This document shows, one piece after another, positions 12,101 to 23,341 of a stretch of DNA of 64,000 nucleotides. Both the position numbers and the translations under genes were made by a program. The notes under the pieces are model-generated. The model made no database searches. It was not told the origin of the DNA and saw nothing but the letters and a program-made list of their open reading frames with translations. The stretch comes from Scytalidium lignicola (taxonomy: Eukaryota; Ascomycota; Leotiomycetes). Location: positions 1-64,000 of the forward strand of contig NCSJ02000093.1 in assembly GCA_002812745.2 (NCBI GenBank), written 5' to 3'. The stretch's first letter is position 1. Each line of letters starts with the position of its first letter.

Positions 12101-12213
12101 ATATCATCTTCTCCACGCCCGTTCCATGGTTCGACCCGACTACAACGGCGTCCAGACGATCCGTTCCACAGCTTAGCGAGCGATGCCGAGGGACAAACGA
12201 ATAATTCCTAGAA
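6191..12213. other. Long gene-poor region
   Basis: About 6 kb without a gene I can support. All open frames are shorter than about 175 codons, overlap each other on both strands, and show no recognisable domain. The only structured item is a U6 snRNA-like relic near 8.8 kb. The last few hundred bases are pyrimidine-rich and probably form the promoter and 5' leader of the zinc-cluster regulator that starts at 12,214. Confidence 0.5.
8752..8845 (-). pseudogene. U6 snRNA-like relic
   Basis: On the minus strand, AGAGAAGATTAGCATGACCC followed by CTGC (8,814-8,791) is identical to the universally conserved centre of spliceosomal U6. It is preceded by a decayed TATACTAAAATTG-type segment and followed by AAGGATG. 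The following ACACGC box and the 3' stem are only loosely matched (TGCACTTAATGAATTC), with changes mostly C to T or G to A. No TATA box is seen at the usual distance upstream. The copy therefore looks dead, probably a dispersed U6 pseudogene. Confidence 0.6.
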
Positions 12214-14257
12214 ATGGAAGAAAGCAGCACAAGAACGGTTAGACAGAGGAGGGCCAGTAAACCGAAGGTTAAGACCGGGTGTAATAACTGCAAGTGAGCA
12301 TACCCAGATTCTATCTACCCTCTTGTCTGGGCATGAGTTGAATCCCTTCGTTGTTAGGACCCGACGCGTGAAATGCGACGAGACCAGACCGCAATGCCTT
12401 AAATGCGTCAAATCAGGCCGGAAATGCGATGGCTATCCTGCTTACAACCCCAAGAATCGATCGGCCGATGTAATTGTGCCAATCTTACCTCGCCCGCCTC
12501 CCAGTGAGGCTTCGAGCTCAGCATCGTCATCCTCCGCATCTCCACCCGGCCTATCACCACTACTATTGGCGTCCTCGGTGTCGTCGAGCTCCAGACCTGC
12601 GATCTCCTCTTCTAGAGTGCTAGTTAGGAAGCCGCCGAGACAGACAAAACGACATGTTGTTCGGGAGGCTACCAACGGTCAGCTCTCTCTCACTAGATAC
12701 CAGCCATCGGTCACCATATCATTTACTCCTCAAGAAAATTTATATTTCCAGCTCTTCAGAGAACACACGGCAAACGAGCTCTCGGGATTTTTCAATTCCA
12801 CCTTCTGGACCCGGAGTGTGCTTCAAGAAAGCCACTCTGAAGCCGCCATACGACATGCAGTCGTAGCTCTAGGTGCTCTTTACAAAACTCTGGAGAAAAC
12901 GTGCGAATCCCCTCCAGGGTCCCCAGATAATGGCACCGTAGTAGTCCACGATACCGCCACAGATCACTACAACTTCGCCCTGTTGCAATATACCAAATCC
13001 ATCTCTCGACTACGAGAGGCGTTGGAAACCAAAGAAGTCCGGTCGCAACGAATGATCCTCATCTCTATCGTTCTATTTACTTGCTTTGCAAGTTTTACTG
13101 GGGATCACCAAACAGCTATCATCCAGGTTCAGTCCGGCCTGGGCCTTCTCGACGAACGTCGGCAGAACCAGACACAAGCATTCGACGACCGCAATGATAC
13201 TGTAGAAGATGAGCTCATCCAAATATTTACCCGTCTGGCTATCCAGGCAAAATCATACGACATGGCTTTTCACTTTCCTGCACCATATGTTATACGACTA
13301 TCTCCTAATACTGTTCCCTCGTCCCCGCAATCACCACCCTCGCCATCTGACTCTTCTTCAACTGCATCGGCCGATACCATCATCCCAGACATCTTCTCAA
13401 GCGTACAGGAGGCTCGATTATCCCTCGATTTGCTTGTTGAGCGGATATTGCGCTATCAAGAGGCTCTTACGTCATTTTACACCGCACCAGACAAGATTAT
13501 TCCATCACAGCTTCGAAGTTCTGCTATAGGATTTCGAGCGCAGCTTGAGCAATGGCAAACAGCGTACAAACCAATTCTGGACAGACGCCGCGCGCCAGGT
13601 ATTACGAACACCGAACGTGCCGGTATTATCGTTCTGCGAATGTCCTTTCTTAACGCCTGGATTCTCTTTGTCATGAGCTTCAGCACCTCGGAAATGCATT
13701 TCGATACATTCATGTCAGAGTTTCATGAGGTCGTCGAGCTCGCACGAGAACTTGTCGTTGATGAAGAACTTTCTTTAGCTATGAAAAAGTGTGGAAACCA
13801 CCCCTACTGTCATCACCGCCAGAATTCTCATTCACACGATCACTATTATGCGGCACAGACAAATTATCGAGATGAGCAAGACTATAATCACATCAAAGCC
13901 TCGTTTGCTCTCGATCTTGGCATAGTGCCATCGCTCTTTGTAGTGGGAACAAAATGCAGGGACAGAAGACTCCGTCGAGAAGCAATAAGATTGTTGTTTG
14001 CTAGTCCCAGGAGAGAAGGCATGTGGGATAGTATTCTTAGCGGTCGCGCTGCACAGTGGATTATGCAAAACGAAGAGGAACAGCTTTCACCATATTCACC
14101 ACAAACTGCAGGAGAAGTCGTGCCCGAGGATAAACGAGTGATGGTGAAAGAGATCTTATTCGACCTGCAGAAGCGCGAGGCTACTCTTCGTTGCGGGACG
14201 CGTGGGAAAGCGGGCGAGGTAGATATCAGAGCCAGGGAGACAACTATCTCTTGGTGA
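12214..14257 (+). CDS. Zn2Cys6 transcription factor with fungal-specific (DUF3468-like) domain
   Basis: Two exons, 12,214-12,293 and 12,358-14,257, with a 64-bp GT-AG intron that splits the zinc cluster; the product is 659 aa. The joined DNA-binding motif starts GCNNCKTRRVKCDE and has the spacing CX2CX6CX6CX2CX6C at about residues 22-50, with basic residues before it (RQRRASKPKVKTG). A Ser/Pro-rich linker follows. The long helical C-terminal half resembles the fungal-specific domain of Fungal_trans_2/DUF3468 regulators, with a His-rich patch near residue 520. It is a predicted nuclear DNA-binding regulator. Its targets are unknown: no metabolic cluster adjoins it. A start in the second exon would lose half of the zinc cluster, so the upstream ATG is preferred. 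Confidence 0.9.
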
Positions 14258-15836
14258 TGAAATCCAAAGAAGCCACAATTAGTAAGGGATGAAGATGATT
14301 TATCCGACTAATTAGATGATATATTTATGATCTGGGAGCATTTTTGGGAATGGAANTTTTGGATGGACTGCATTTTCCAGATGATAACTTGGAAGGGAAC
14401 GTTTGGACTGTATTATTATATTACAGTGCNTTTTTTTTCTTGTATGTTGAGAAAGTACTTGCGGCGCGTTCCTGGGTAGGGGGAAAATTTAGGGCTCCAA
14501 AATACAAGAAGGGAAAAACAGGCGCAGGGAAGAAAAGGCGTCTTGGAATTATTTTGTTAGTTTAATTTTCCATCATATTACCATGTTAGATTACCCGTCC
14601 ATCTATTTTTCTTCTCCTTCTTGCTTAATCTCTTCGGTCTGCTTCTTCTTATGCTTTCTTGGAGAAGAGGGATGCCGGGCTATAAGTTTCTTTCTACATT
14701 AGGAATGATGAGAAANTTTTTTCTGGACGTTTTGGGTAATAGGTTTTTTTTTTTTTTTTTTGAATACCTGGCTGTTCTCGAAGGGCTGAAAACTACTTGC
14801 ACTATTAACGAGAGAAGCTGGCCTAAGTGTGCAGAGGTGCACGTCCGATAGAGCAGTAGTATTGTAGCTAGTCATAAATCACGGTGGTCTGAGGATGTGT
14901 GTGAAGCTTGGAAACATGAGGTAGTGAAAGGTAGATGGCAACATATTTCGAGTATAATGCAAAAAATAATTGGTATACACACAGTACCGTAGTCAAAAGA
15001 GAATCAGAGGAAGAAGAGTGATGAGTTTTTTGGGTTATCATCGTTTTATTGTGTTACTATCAGATTTGGTCTAAAAAAAAAGAAGAAAAAACAAGCCCAA
15101 AATACACCCTGATCCTGAGGAGGTAGATGAATGAACGTTGAGAAGCAAGTCCCTCCTCCGTATCCTTATAGATGTCCACTCAGTTTGAGTGGAGGAAATG
15201 TGATCGATGGTTGATGGATCGTAGTGTGTGTGTATGTGTGTATGTTGTGGGCTTTACGCCTTGATCAAGAAAGAGAGTCGTATTCCAGCATAGTATGTGA
15301 GTCNTTTTTTTTTGTTGCCTCCTTTTGCATATATTTGCGGCTTGGTAAGGGAAGGGAGGAGTAGGTTGATTCTTGTGGTGTATAATCGACCGATTGCTGG
15401 AGGTCTGTCGTCTAACTTGAAGAAGGGCGTTTGAGTTAAGAGGAAAAGAGATTTGCGTTTCCTGATCTGACCTCAAAGAAGCGGGACAGAAAGTCAAATC
15501 GTAAGTAGTGCCGAAGTGAAAAATCACTCGCGAACGAATAATAAAGAGAGTAAGAGAGAAAGAATCATTGGGTTGTTTTAGAAGACTGGGAGGACTGGAG
15601 CTGTTTTCGATGGAGGAAGGAGAAAAGAAGTTGTCGAAAGGAAGTTCCGAGTCCGTCCAGTAAGGAAACCCATCAAAAATACCCAACTTCGTCCCCTGGC
15701 TCTGGGTCGTATTTTCATCGTCCTCCCATCCCTATCCACCCGGCTTTGTTCAGCCATACCACTCCACAACCACTACCACCGTACCACCATCCTCTTCTTC
15801 CTCCTTCCCCCCCTTCTCCACATCCCGACCCTGTCT
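14258..15836. other. Intergenic region between convergent genes
   Basis: Contains the 3' ends of the zinc-cluster gene and of the small repeat-protein gene. It is rich in T runs (for example 14,744-14,761) and GT-rich patches near 15,225-15,245. Several N bases fall at homopolymers. The open frames here show no protein-like composition and I see no gene. Confidence 0.5.
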
Positions 15837-16001
15837 TTACATGATGTTGCAGCCCCGGGGAATGTCCTTCTGGATGGTACACCCCTGAGGGATATCCTTC
15901 TTCATAACAGTGCAGCCTCGAGGGATATCTTTCTTCATGACGGTGCAACCCCGGACGATGTCCTTCTTGACAGCAGGCTTCTGGGTTTCACAGTGAGACA
16001 T
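15837..16001 (-). CDS. Small internally repeated cysteine protein (54 aa)
   Basis: An intronless frame of 55 codons from ATG at 16,001 to TAA at 15,837. After MSHCETQKPAV come four near-identical units: KKDIVRGCTVM, KKDIPRGCTVM, KKDIPQGCTIQ, and KDIPRGCNIM. Each has a single Cys, at residues 19, 30, 41 and 51, plus Cys4 near the start. The repeats are also evident in the DNA as 33-bp units. There is no signal peptide or membrane helix. A TATA box lies 146 bp upstream with a pyrimidine-rich leader, which argues for a real, perhaps strongly expressed, gene. I do not recognise the family. Dibasic KK before each unit recalls processed precursor peptides, but the absence of a secretion signal speaks against that. 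Confidence 0.7.
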   Translation of the reverse strand: MSHCETQKPAVKKDIVRGCTVMKKDIPRGCTVMKKDIPQGCTIQKDIPRGCNIM

Positions 16002-16146
16002 TTTGAATGATTTCGTGTTGAGATTTAAGATCAGGTAGACTTGAGAGAAGAGTGTAGTTGATTGAGAGTTTTGTGATTTGTAGCTTTGTAGNTTTTTTGT
16101 GGATGATGAAAAAGAGTAGGTGGGAAAGATGGAAGAGGAAGGGGGG

Positions 16147-16154
16147 TATTTATA
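16147..16154 (-). promoter_or_regulatory. TATA box of the 54-aa repeat protein gene
   Basis: TATAAATA on the minus strand, 146 bp upstream of the ATG at 16,001. The region between is CT-rich on the coding strand, as in strong fungal promoters. Confidence 0.5.
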
Positions 16155-18127
16155 AGTCTTTTTCCTGGAGAAAGAGGCTTTCAGAAGTAGATATTGTTCT
16201 TACAAGTACAATCGGTCTTGATTAAGGAGGAGGCTTTTGGATTGTTCAGCCAATTGGAAAAATACTAAGACCCAGCTTCATATTGTTTGTAGACAGTAAA
16301 TGGATTTTCATCGAGTGGATGTGAGAACCAACTTACGCTATACACACTATTGATTTCTGAATCTCTGGCTACGAACATTACCCTCCATCAGTGTAGTTTA
16401 GTTTGATTTAGTTTAGTTCAGCTTGGAGGAGTTGGAGAAATGCAACAGCACGTGTGAATGGCTTACTGTGTGTGAAACCTTGGGATAATTCCCAAAAACA
16501 AAGAAATGAAGATCGAAGGCAAGGTTCATGGCGGGACTGACGTATGGGAGGATTGGGGAGTTCGTGGTGGTGGCAGTCAAGATGTTGCAGTGGGAGTAAG
16601 CGAGGCTCTTAGTATTGTTCTCTGATATTGTTCCGGCCCCCTTTGGGACACCACCAACGCTCTCCCGGGACATGGAGGCTCAAAACACCAGCAAATAAGA
16701 TGATGGGTGGGTAAGGATCGACTGTGCGTTTTTTCTTTCTGGTGAGAGAGGTTCTCAAGGATCAGCTTCATCACTGGATGCTTCGGGTCAGGACACCCTG
16801 GTTGCACACCCTTTTAACTCCTGGCACTCGTATATTTGCCAATTGCGAGATAGAAATGTGTTCTTTAAGGAGTCTGGAACAAGTTTAAATAACTTTATTT
16901 GACACCTGCATCCCAGTGTAACCTTGAGGCGAATGTCAAAGTTGGAAGAGACGCCCCTAGATCATCCTCAAGTTCCTATCGTCAAAAGCACATTGGATGA
17001 GGGGTTTTAGAATGTGAACACTTGCAAGCTTCTTGCATTGACTTCCTTTCTCGAGGCTTAGCTAAGGATGAATAATAGTTGCGGAAGGCAAGATCTCGAT
17101 GGATATCAGATTCAAATACCAGTGCATGCACAAATGAGGCTAAATAGAAATTGAATATCCAGATGAAAGAAAAGCAAAATAGTATGATGCCGAATAACAC
17201 AGTCCCAAATGCGAGCCTGATATCCTATCACATCGAAGCATTTGCTCTGGTGTACAGTGTAATGAAGTTGGGGAAGGAGCTCGGTGATTGGATACAAAAT
17301 GATCTCATTGATCTCATTGATCCACTATAAGACTCAAGGTCCAACTCCTAACATCACACGCTCATCATCTCATTGAGCTTCAATGAAACTGAAGATGATA
17401 TTGACCACAAAGTAGGGACCATAACATCTAAAGAAAAAGAAAAAGGATGGAGAAAATGAAACAGGATATGAATATGGATGGATGCCAACGCATAGAGCCA
17501 AGATATGATACCTTGATATACAGGACCTCCTTACCGGATCTCTATACTTTCTCTCTCTGCTTGAATACCTCCTTCAATTCACGTGGTCTCTAGGAGCTGA
17601 GAGCAGATATTAACAACCGCTGTTAGGGACCATCCATTGTAGCTAAAAGCTAAGCTGCCTTACCATGCTAACTTTGCACGTGGAGAGTTAGCAGAGGAGA
17701 GAGATCTCTTGCAAGCTAAAACTCTAAAATAAACCATATTTGTATCAAGCAATCCGTCGTATCTCAGTATATCAGCATCAAACTGCAGTCTAACTTTGTA
17801 GTGCGGAATGCTGCTTTAAGAGGGCAGAGCCCGTCTATGTCGATATTGAAACTTGAATATCGTGGCTTGTGGTCCATGTGAGTCTAGAACGTCAATCTAT
17901 TGATCAGTAATCAACAAATGGGAGATGGAGGCTTAAAAAGCGAACTAGCGAATCAGCATCCTTCCCCACGGCACAATGTTCTAAACCTATTTAGGGCACT
18001 CGGCATGGGGGAACTCAGCCTTACGACCCCAAAAAGTTGTTCCCAGGTATCATTGCAGTACAGCCTTGAGCCCCAAGAGCAAATCCTCAACTTTGATACC
18101 ATCCCAACAAGACACAATCCTCTTACA
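16155..18127. other. Intergenic region
   Basis: Shared upstream region between the divergent small repeat-protein gene and the membrane-protein gene at 18,128. Only short, overlapping open frames are present, with no domain that I recognise. Confidence 0.5.
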
Positions 18128-18757
18128 ATGTCTACAACGCCAACCCAACAACCGTCTCCTCCCTCCAAAGAAGTTTCCAAAACGCAATTGATCCACAATG
18201 TCTCCCTCGCCGCTGCCATTCTATGCCCGATAATAATCCTCCTCCCGCCTCGAAAACTCGACAGCTACACCATCCTATTAATGTCGGGCACTTTCATAGG
18301 ATGCAATCAATTGACATACGAATACACTGGCCGAAGCATTCTCACAAGAGTGCAATCGACAATAGAATCCACCTCCGTTGGTCCAGGTTCTGATCTACCA
18401 GAGAAAGCAAAACAGACGCAAGTGCGGTTACGGGAAGAGAAGGCTGCTATGTTACGGCAACAAGCAGGGCTAAGCCAGACTGAGCAGGGTCAGGATAATA
18501 GTGCGGTTTTGGAGGCGCTGAGGATGCAGGAAGAGGAGAAAAAGCGGACGCTACTGCAGCGACTTTGGATGGGTAGTGAAGGACCTGATTGGAAGCAGAA
18601 GAGAGATGAGAAGGAGAAGAAGGCCCTGGAAGAGGGGAAGGGATATGGTGATTTGATTACAGAGCAGATTTGGGATGTGTGGAATTGGGGGAAGACCGAG
18701 GATGAAGGGGATAAAGAGGCTGGTGAGAAAGAAGGGGAGAAAAGTAAGAAGAAATAA
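18128..18757 (+). CDS. Small two-helix membrane protein (annotated in fungi as 'rhomboid family membrane protein')
   Basis: A frame of 209 aa from ATG at 18,128 (MSTTPTQQPSPPS). The frame is open further upstream to 17,900, but that extension is not protein-like, so the internal ATG is preferred. Two hydrophobic segments, at about residues 26-45 (LAAAILCPIIILLPP) and 50-67 (LLMSGTFIGCNQLTY), are followed by a charged Lys/Glu-rich cytosolic tail with coiled-coil character. Similar small fungal proteins carry the label 'rhomboid family', but no GxSG serine or catalytic histidine is present. It therefore cannot be a rhomboid protease. The function is unknown and it probably sits in an organelle membrane. 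Confidence 0.65.
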   Translation: MSTTPTQQPSPPSKEVSKTQLIHNVSLAAAILCPIIILLPPRKLDSYTILLMSGTFIGCNQLTYEYTGRSILTRVQSTIESTSVGPGSDLPEKAKQTQVRLREEKAAMLRQQAGLSQTEQGQDNSAVLEALRMQEEEKKRTLLQRLWMGSEGPDWKQKRDEKEKKALEEGKGYGDLITEQIWDVWNWGKTEDEGDKEAGEKEGEKSKKK

Positions 18758-19169
18758 AATATTTCCAAGAGGGAGGAGGGTACCGACCGCTTCGTAAATA
18801 AATGATTGGAGGCTTCGGGGATTACCTACCGAGCAGGGCTTTAGCTACGTGTATATTATAAAGATGTATTGGGTATATGTTAGGAAAATGGGCTGGATAT
18901 GGCAGGAACTTTCAGCTCTCCGATTTGGGAAGGATTATGAAGATGACGCTTAGCATGAGAGATACCGTTCTTTTACACCTGTATGGTTAGGGTCTCTAAT
19001 GGTCTAGCAAGATTGATGTGAGCTCAGCTAGCGGAGCTGATAAATCTAATATATGTATATAGTTAAGCTACATGGTAGTCGTCTTTAACACAACAAGGCT
19101 AACAAATATTCCGCTCCTGGTATTATGGCGCCAATATCCCGTTTCAAAGAACAGTATAAATACCGTGCA
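18758..19169. other. Intergenic region between convergent genes
   Basis: About 400 bp between the stop codons of two convergent genes. It holds their 3' untranslated regions and nothing else recognised. Confidence 0.5.
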
Positions 19170-20365
19170 TCAAGACCTAGCCATTTTCCGTTTCTTGCTC
19201 CTTCCATGATCTGGGATATCGCCGATTGATTTCCTCTTCTCAGGATCGGCCTTATGTTTCTTCTTTGGTGTGCTCTCCGGGTCTTCTGATGACCCCTGAG
19301 AATCACGTCTCTTCCGTTTTTTCTCTTGCCTTTTCCTTACCGCAGCTTCTTCTTCCTCCTCGGCAGCCCTTTTCGCTTCTTCCTTTAATCTTGCTTCGAC
19401 AATTCTTGCCACTTCTTCGCTCTGTTTAGCCAGCCCTTTCACCCTTTTCTGTTTCTTAACTTTCTTCACTCTTTTCTCGTCGATTGGTTCCTCGTCGTCA
19501 CTGGCACGTCGCTTCTTCGATCTTTTTTCCTCCTCTAAATTATCTGTGGAAGCCTCCATATTTTCAGTTGTCTCCCTAATTCTCATTTTCTTCGGTTCCA
19601 TATTCAGCGCTTTCGACTCTCTGCCTGAGTCCTTTCCCGCTTCAGGATCAGCGATCAGCGTATCCTCCATAAAATGGTCGTCTTCAACGGAATTGCTTCG
19701 TGTCTCGGCAGCCAATGCTGCTGTCCTCTTGAGAGTTATCGGCATGGAGTCTGGACTTGATTTAATCCCATTAAGTAGCTTTCCTTCGACACCAAGGGCT
19801 GCTGATTTGATACTCTTAACTACGTCGTCTACCCGCTTGACTTTGAGCTTCGCATGTTTTCTAACCTTATTCGATGTCTAAAACAAACATAAGATAATCA
19901 GTATACAACCTAAGTAATGTTCAGAATAAATAAAACTCCAATGGACTTACAACAAATTTATAACTCGAATTCGCATCCTCTCTCCCAATCCTCGCACGCT
20001 CAATCATCCCGCACAAACTCTTCCAGTGCTCTCTCTCCCCACTCTCCCAGCGCATCTGCTCCTCTTTATCCAAAGTACTCATCTCAGCGCGCATACTTTC
20101 TTGAATTTGCTCGAGACNTTTTTCCGCAATATTTGTTAGCTAAAGCGTCTTAAAANTTTCTAGTTTGCGCCCCAAATAGAAAAAAAAGGTATATTAATCT
20201 GCGTGAATTCAAGGTTCTCGAAACTTACAATTTAACATGCGCATCCATAAGCTCGATATGTCTCTTAAACAGAGAAGACCACTTCAAATTTTCTGGATCG
20301 TGCGTTGGCGGATTGGTAGTTGAGGGCGGCGCAATGGCTCTAACCATGGTTTCTGTTGTCGTCAT
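19170..20365 (-). CDS. Lysine/glutamate-rich nuclear protein, function unknown
   Basis: Three exons on the minus strand: 20,365-20,229, 20,116-19,951 and 19,877-19,170, giving 336 aa. The first acceptor reads AAAAANG with an N at 20,118. If N is A, the acceptor is AG, a GCTAAC branch site lies upstream, and the frame is kept exactly. The N-terminal 100 residues are helical and mildly conserved-looking (LFKRHIELMDAHV, then LEQIQESMRAEM). The C-terminal half is packed with KKRK-type clusters (KRVKKVKKQKRVKG, KKRKRRDS, KKKHK, SKKRKMARS) and acidic runs, which suggests a nuclear or nucleolar location. I do not recognise the family. Coiled-coil character suggests it works in a complex. Confidence 0.7.
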
Positions 20366-21648
20366 GACCCGCTGTTGCAATCGCAATAAGGAGATTCAGC
20401 CAGCAATAAAAGCGTTAGAGGCTTTTATAGTTCTGGAATCTTTCCTCCTTATAAATTGCGCTAGAAATTCGGTTTTGCGCAAACTTTAGGTTTGGGAATA
20501 GGTAAAGCTTATTTAGATCTTCGAGGCCCTTTTTCGTCTCGGTTGCGATTTTATTATTGGCGAGGCTGGGGCGGGGCCTTACAGCAGGACCATCGTTTCA
20601 CAAATGCAAGGCTACGTGTTCTCCTATTACGGCTAGGGTGAGCGATTCATGATTGTTTCATCTTTTTTCGAATCTTAAGTATAGTTGTACTCGACAATGA
20701 CGAGGCAAATGATATTGATTGTGTGATATCGAGGGAATTCATGGAATCCATTGTAATAATTGAGAGAAGGTTTTCTGGTCAAGAGTGTGGCTTTCTGATT
20801 GAGTAAGGTTTTTAGATTGAATTTGAGATATTAGAGCGGTGACAAAAGCCTGTTAGTCTTGGAGCTTATACGTGGCTTTCAATATAAAGGTGTGCGTCAA
20901 GGTCACGAGGGTATACCTGAATAGAAATGGGTTGCCATTTTGTGCTGTACGGTAAATGGAGCGAGAAAAGTTCATGTATTCTAACATTCTAGCCGTTTGA
21001 AATCAGGCCAAAAAAATGTTGAGCCAAACAGGTCCCAGTCATGTCACGGTAAATTATAGTTGAATTATGTTCGTTCGAAAGCCACTGTAGTGCTGTAGCC
21101 TAGGGCCTTCCGTTGATCACAGTGCTACGATAAATAGGAAACACTATATTAGGGCATCACCTAAATACACGGCCCGGACATAGCCTTCGGTTACTACCTG
21201 AACTAAGGCTACCTATAAGCCTTCTTCTAAGAATCCTTCCAGGCAAACATTCAGGGATGGGAACTCTGGGCTCAGACCAGGCAAACGTTAGGATCTTGTA
21301 CTTTTCGTATTGTAGATTTTGAGTCTCGTATCCGGGGAGAACTAATAATAACTATTATCTATAGCCACATTTGATATCCTCAGAATTATTCTTTTTTTTT
21401 TTTTCAATGATAACAGTACAGTCATGCCTGATAAACCTAACATCCATAAAGAGTATGCTGCTATTAAAGTTTTAGCCATTGGCCTAATATCCCAGTATTC
21501 CATCTCACTTGATACACGGGTGAGAGTCTTGTCGACTCCAACATCTTTCATTTTGATGTAAGTCTGAACGCCGCCACCATGCAAATGCAATTTTAACTCC
21601 CCAACCCAGTACGAAAATCGCTGATTCATCATGGTCATACTCCATAGT
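20366..21648. other. Intergenic region
   Basis: Upstream of the lysine-rich gene and downstream of the rhomboid gene. A minus-strand open frame at 21,342-21,638 contains hydrophobic residues but begins from no supported gene structure and lies in the 3' region of the rhomboid gene. I see nothing convincing here. Confidence 0.45.
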
Positions 21649-23341
21649 TCATATACCTTTACTGAAACCCTTCAACTGGTCCAACACAGCTCGTTTTGCA
21701 TTACTAGACGTAGACTGTGTATTGGTTAATTGAAGATTCCCAATATCGCACCAGTGGTTAACGTTCTGGACAAAAGTCAGCAATGATAGATATGACACAA
21801 GACGAGCTGACTCACAATACAACTCAGATATTTGCACCAACTGCAAGTCTTTCGGTAGGTATAAAAGTTATTGAGCAGCAGAATGAATGCGACAAAAACG
21901 AAAACTAATGAGGCAACTCGTATGAGCCACCATGCCCACCAGCCCGGCTTTCGACCCCTAAAAAAAGCGATCGGGTTCTTGATGAAGCCGGTAAAACCAC
22001 TGTAATCCCTGGTAACATCTTTAAATGGGGTAACAGGAGTGTATGGAGGATCAGAGACGTTTCTTGCACGCAAGGAATCTGGTGAATGGAGGATACAAAT
22101 GCCCAGAACAATACCCATGAGGAAACCTCCAATATGCGAGAAATTATCTAGGCCAGGTAACAAGCCCAGAACAAATGATATCACTATATCGAGGAGAAGG
22201 AACAAAAGATCTCTCGTGGGGTTTTCCCCGTTTCGTTTCTTTTCATTCCAGGTGTAGAGGAGGTCGAGCAATGATAATGCGAGGATTCCAAATAGGGCTC
22301 CAGAAGCTCCGGTAGAAGCAATGCCTGTAGCGGCGAAGTTTCCACCCAGAACAAACCCAAAAATTCCAGAAGAGACATAAACTAGAAAGAACCGAATGGG
22401 GCCAATGATAATTTCCATCTCTCGTCCTAAACTTAGTTGCATAAGCATGTTGAACCCGATATGGACAATACCGGCATGGAGAAACATTGGTATAATGAAT
22501 CGGAACCACTGGTTAGGTTGGGGACTCTGGTGGATGTCTCCGTTGTAAAGGGGATTGGGAACGCCGCTAAAGCCACATAAGTCCGACAAAGTACATTCAG
22601 CGACCGAGGCATCAGTCGTGTTCGGGCAGCCCCAGGCGATAGGAGAGTCTCGGTCCTGGATTCCAACAACATTATGCATACACGGTACATATCGTGCTCC
22701 CATGTTGATTAGGACCCACGGAGAGGGACCAATCATAGGGTTGAAAGAGGGATGTATCTCAATCGGTGATTTTGTCAGAGTGGCTAATTTTGATTAGTAT
22801 TGTTAATACCATCGAGGTCTAAGTTCCAAGGATGGATCTCACCATTCTTTACAATCTCTGCGATGAATACAGCAACTTGAACGAGAGTGAATGTATAGAC
22901 AACCCACGGGATCCGCCCTTTCTTTTTGAACATTCCTCCTATACCGCCACGACCGCCCATGCCACTTAGTCGATTACGTCGAGTATCCTGTAGATATGGA
23001 GGTGCCTCAGCAGCATCGTAGACATGGTCAGTTACGTCGTTGTCCTTGGGTGGAACTTGGTCACGTAAAGGTATGGCGTCTGTCGAACTCATTGAGTTCT
23101 GTGGTCGTCCATCGCCTCCTTGCCCATAATATCTTGAATCTTGTCCAAAGCTAGACTGGCTTCCTCCTAAGGGATATACATGATCATCGAATGGTGCCTC
23201 AAAAGGCGATGATCTTGGAGGTACTTGTGATGGTAATTCAGACCGGTAGGACGGTAGTGATTGTTGGCTGTAGTCATTGTGGTATTGATGGTAGGGTTCA
23301 GGTTGTGAAGACTGAGGGTTGTAGTAGTCGTTGGCGGCCAT
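21649..23341 (-). CDS. Rhomboid-family intramembrane serine protease
   Basis: Three exons: 23,341-22,843, 22,783-21,816 and 21,765-21,649; 527 aa. The true ATG is 23,341 (MAANDYY). The cytosolic N-terminus of about 140 residues is rich in Gln, Ser and Tyr. A first membrane helix (WVVYTFTLVQVAVFIAEIV) leads into a luminal loop with several Cys. The catalytic core contains HIGFNMLMQ, GASGALFG (nucleophile Ser in GxSG) and HIGGFLMG (catalytic His). A seventh helix (LVFVFVAFILLLNNFY) and a Cys-containing C-terminal tail follow. The active site is complete. It cleaves membrane proteins within helices, probably in the secretory pathway. The joined sequence FIAEIVKNATLTKSP confirms intron 1, whose TACTAATC branch site is visible. 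Confidence 0.93.

Noticed and set aside
12323..14257. Start of the zinc-cluster regulator at 12,323 (MSGHELNPFVV)
   Set aside because: That start lies in the intron and would lose the first two zinc-binding cysteines. The upstream exon restores the complete motif.
15180..15686. Minus-strand open frame of 168 codons downstream of the small repeat protein
   Set aside because: Contains an N, low-complexity histidine/threonine text and no domain. It lies in the 3' untranslated region of the small gene.
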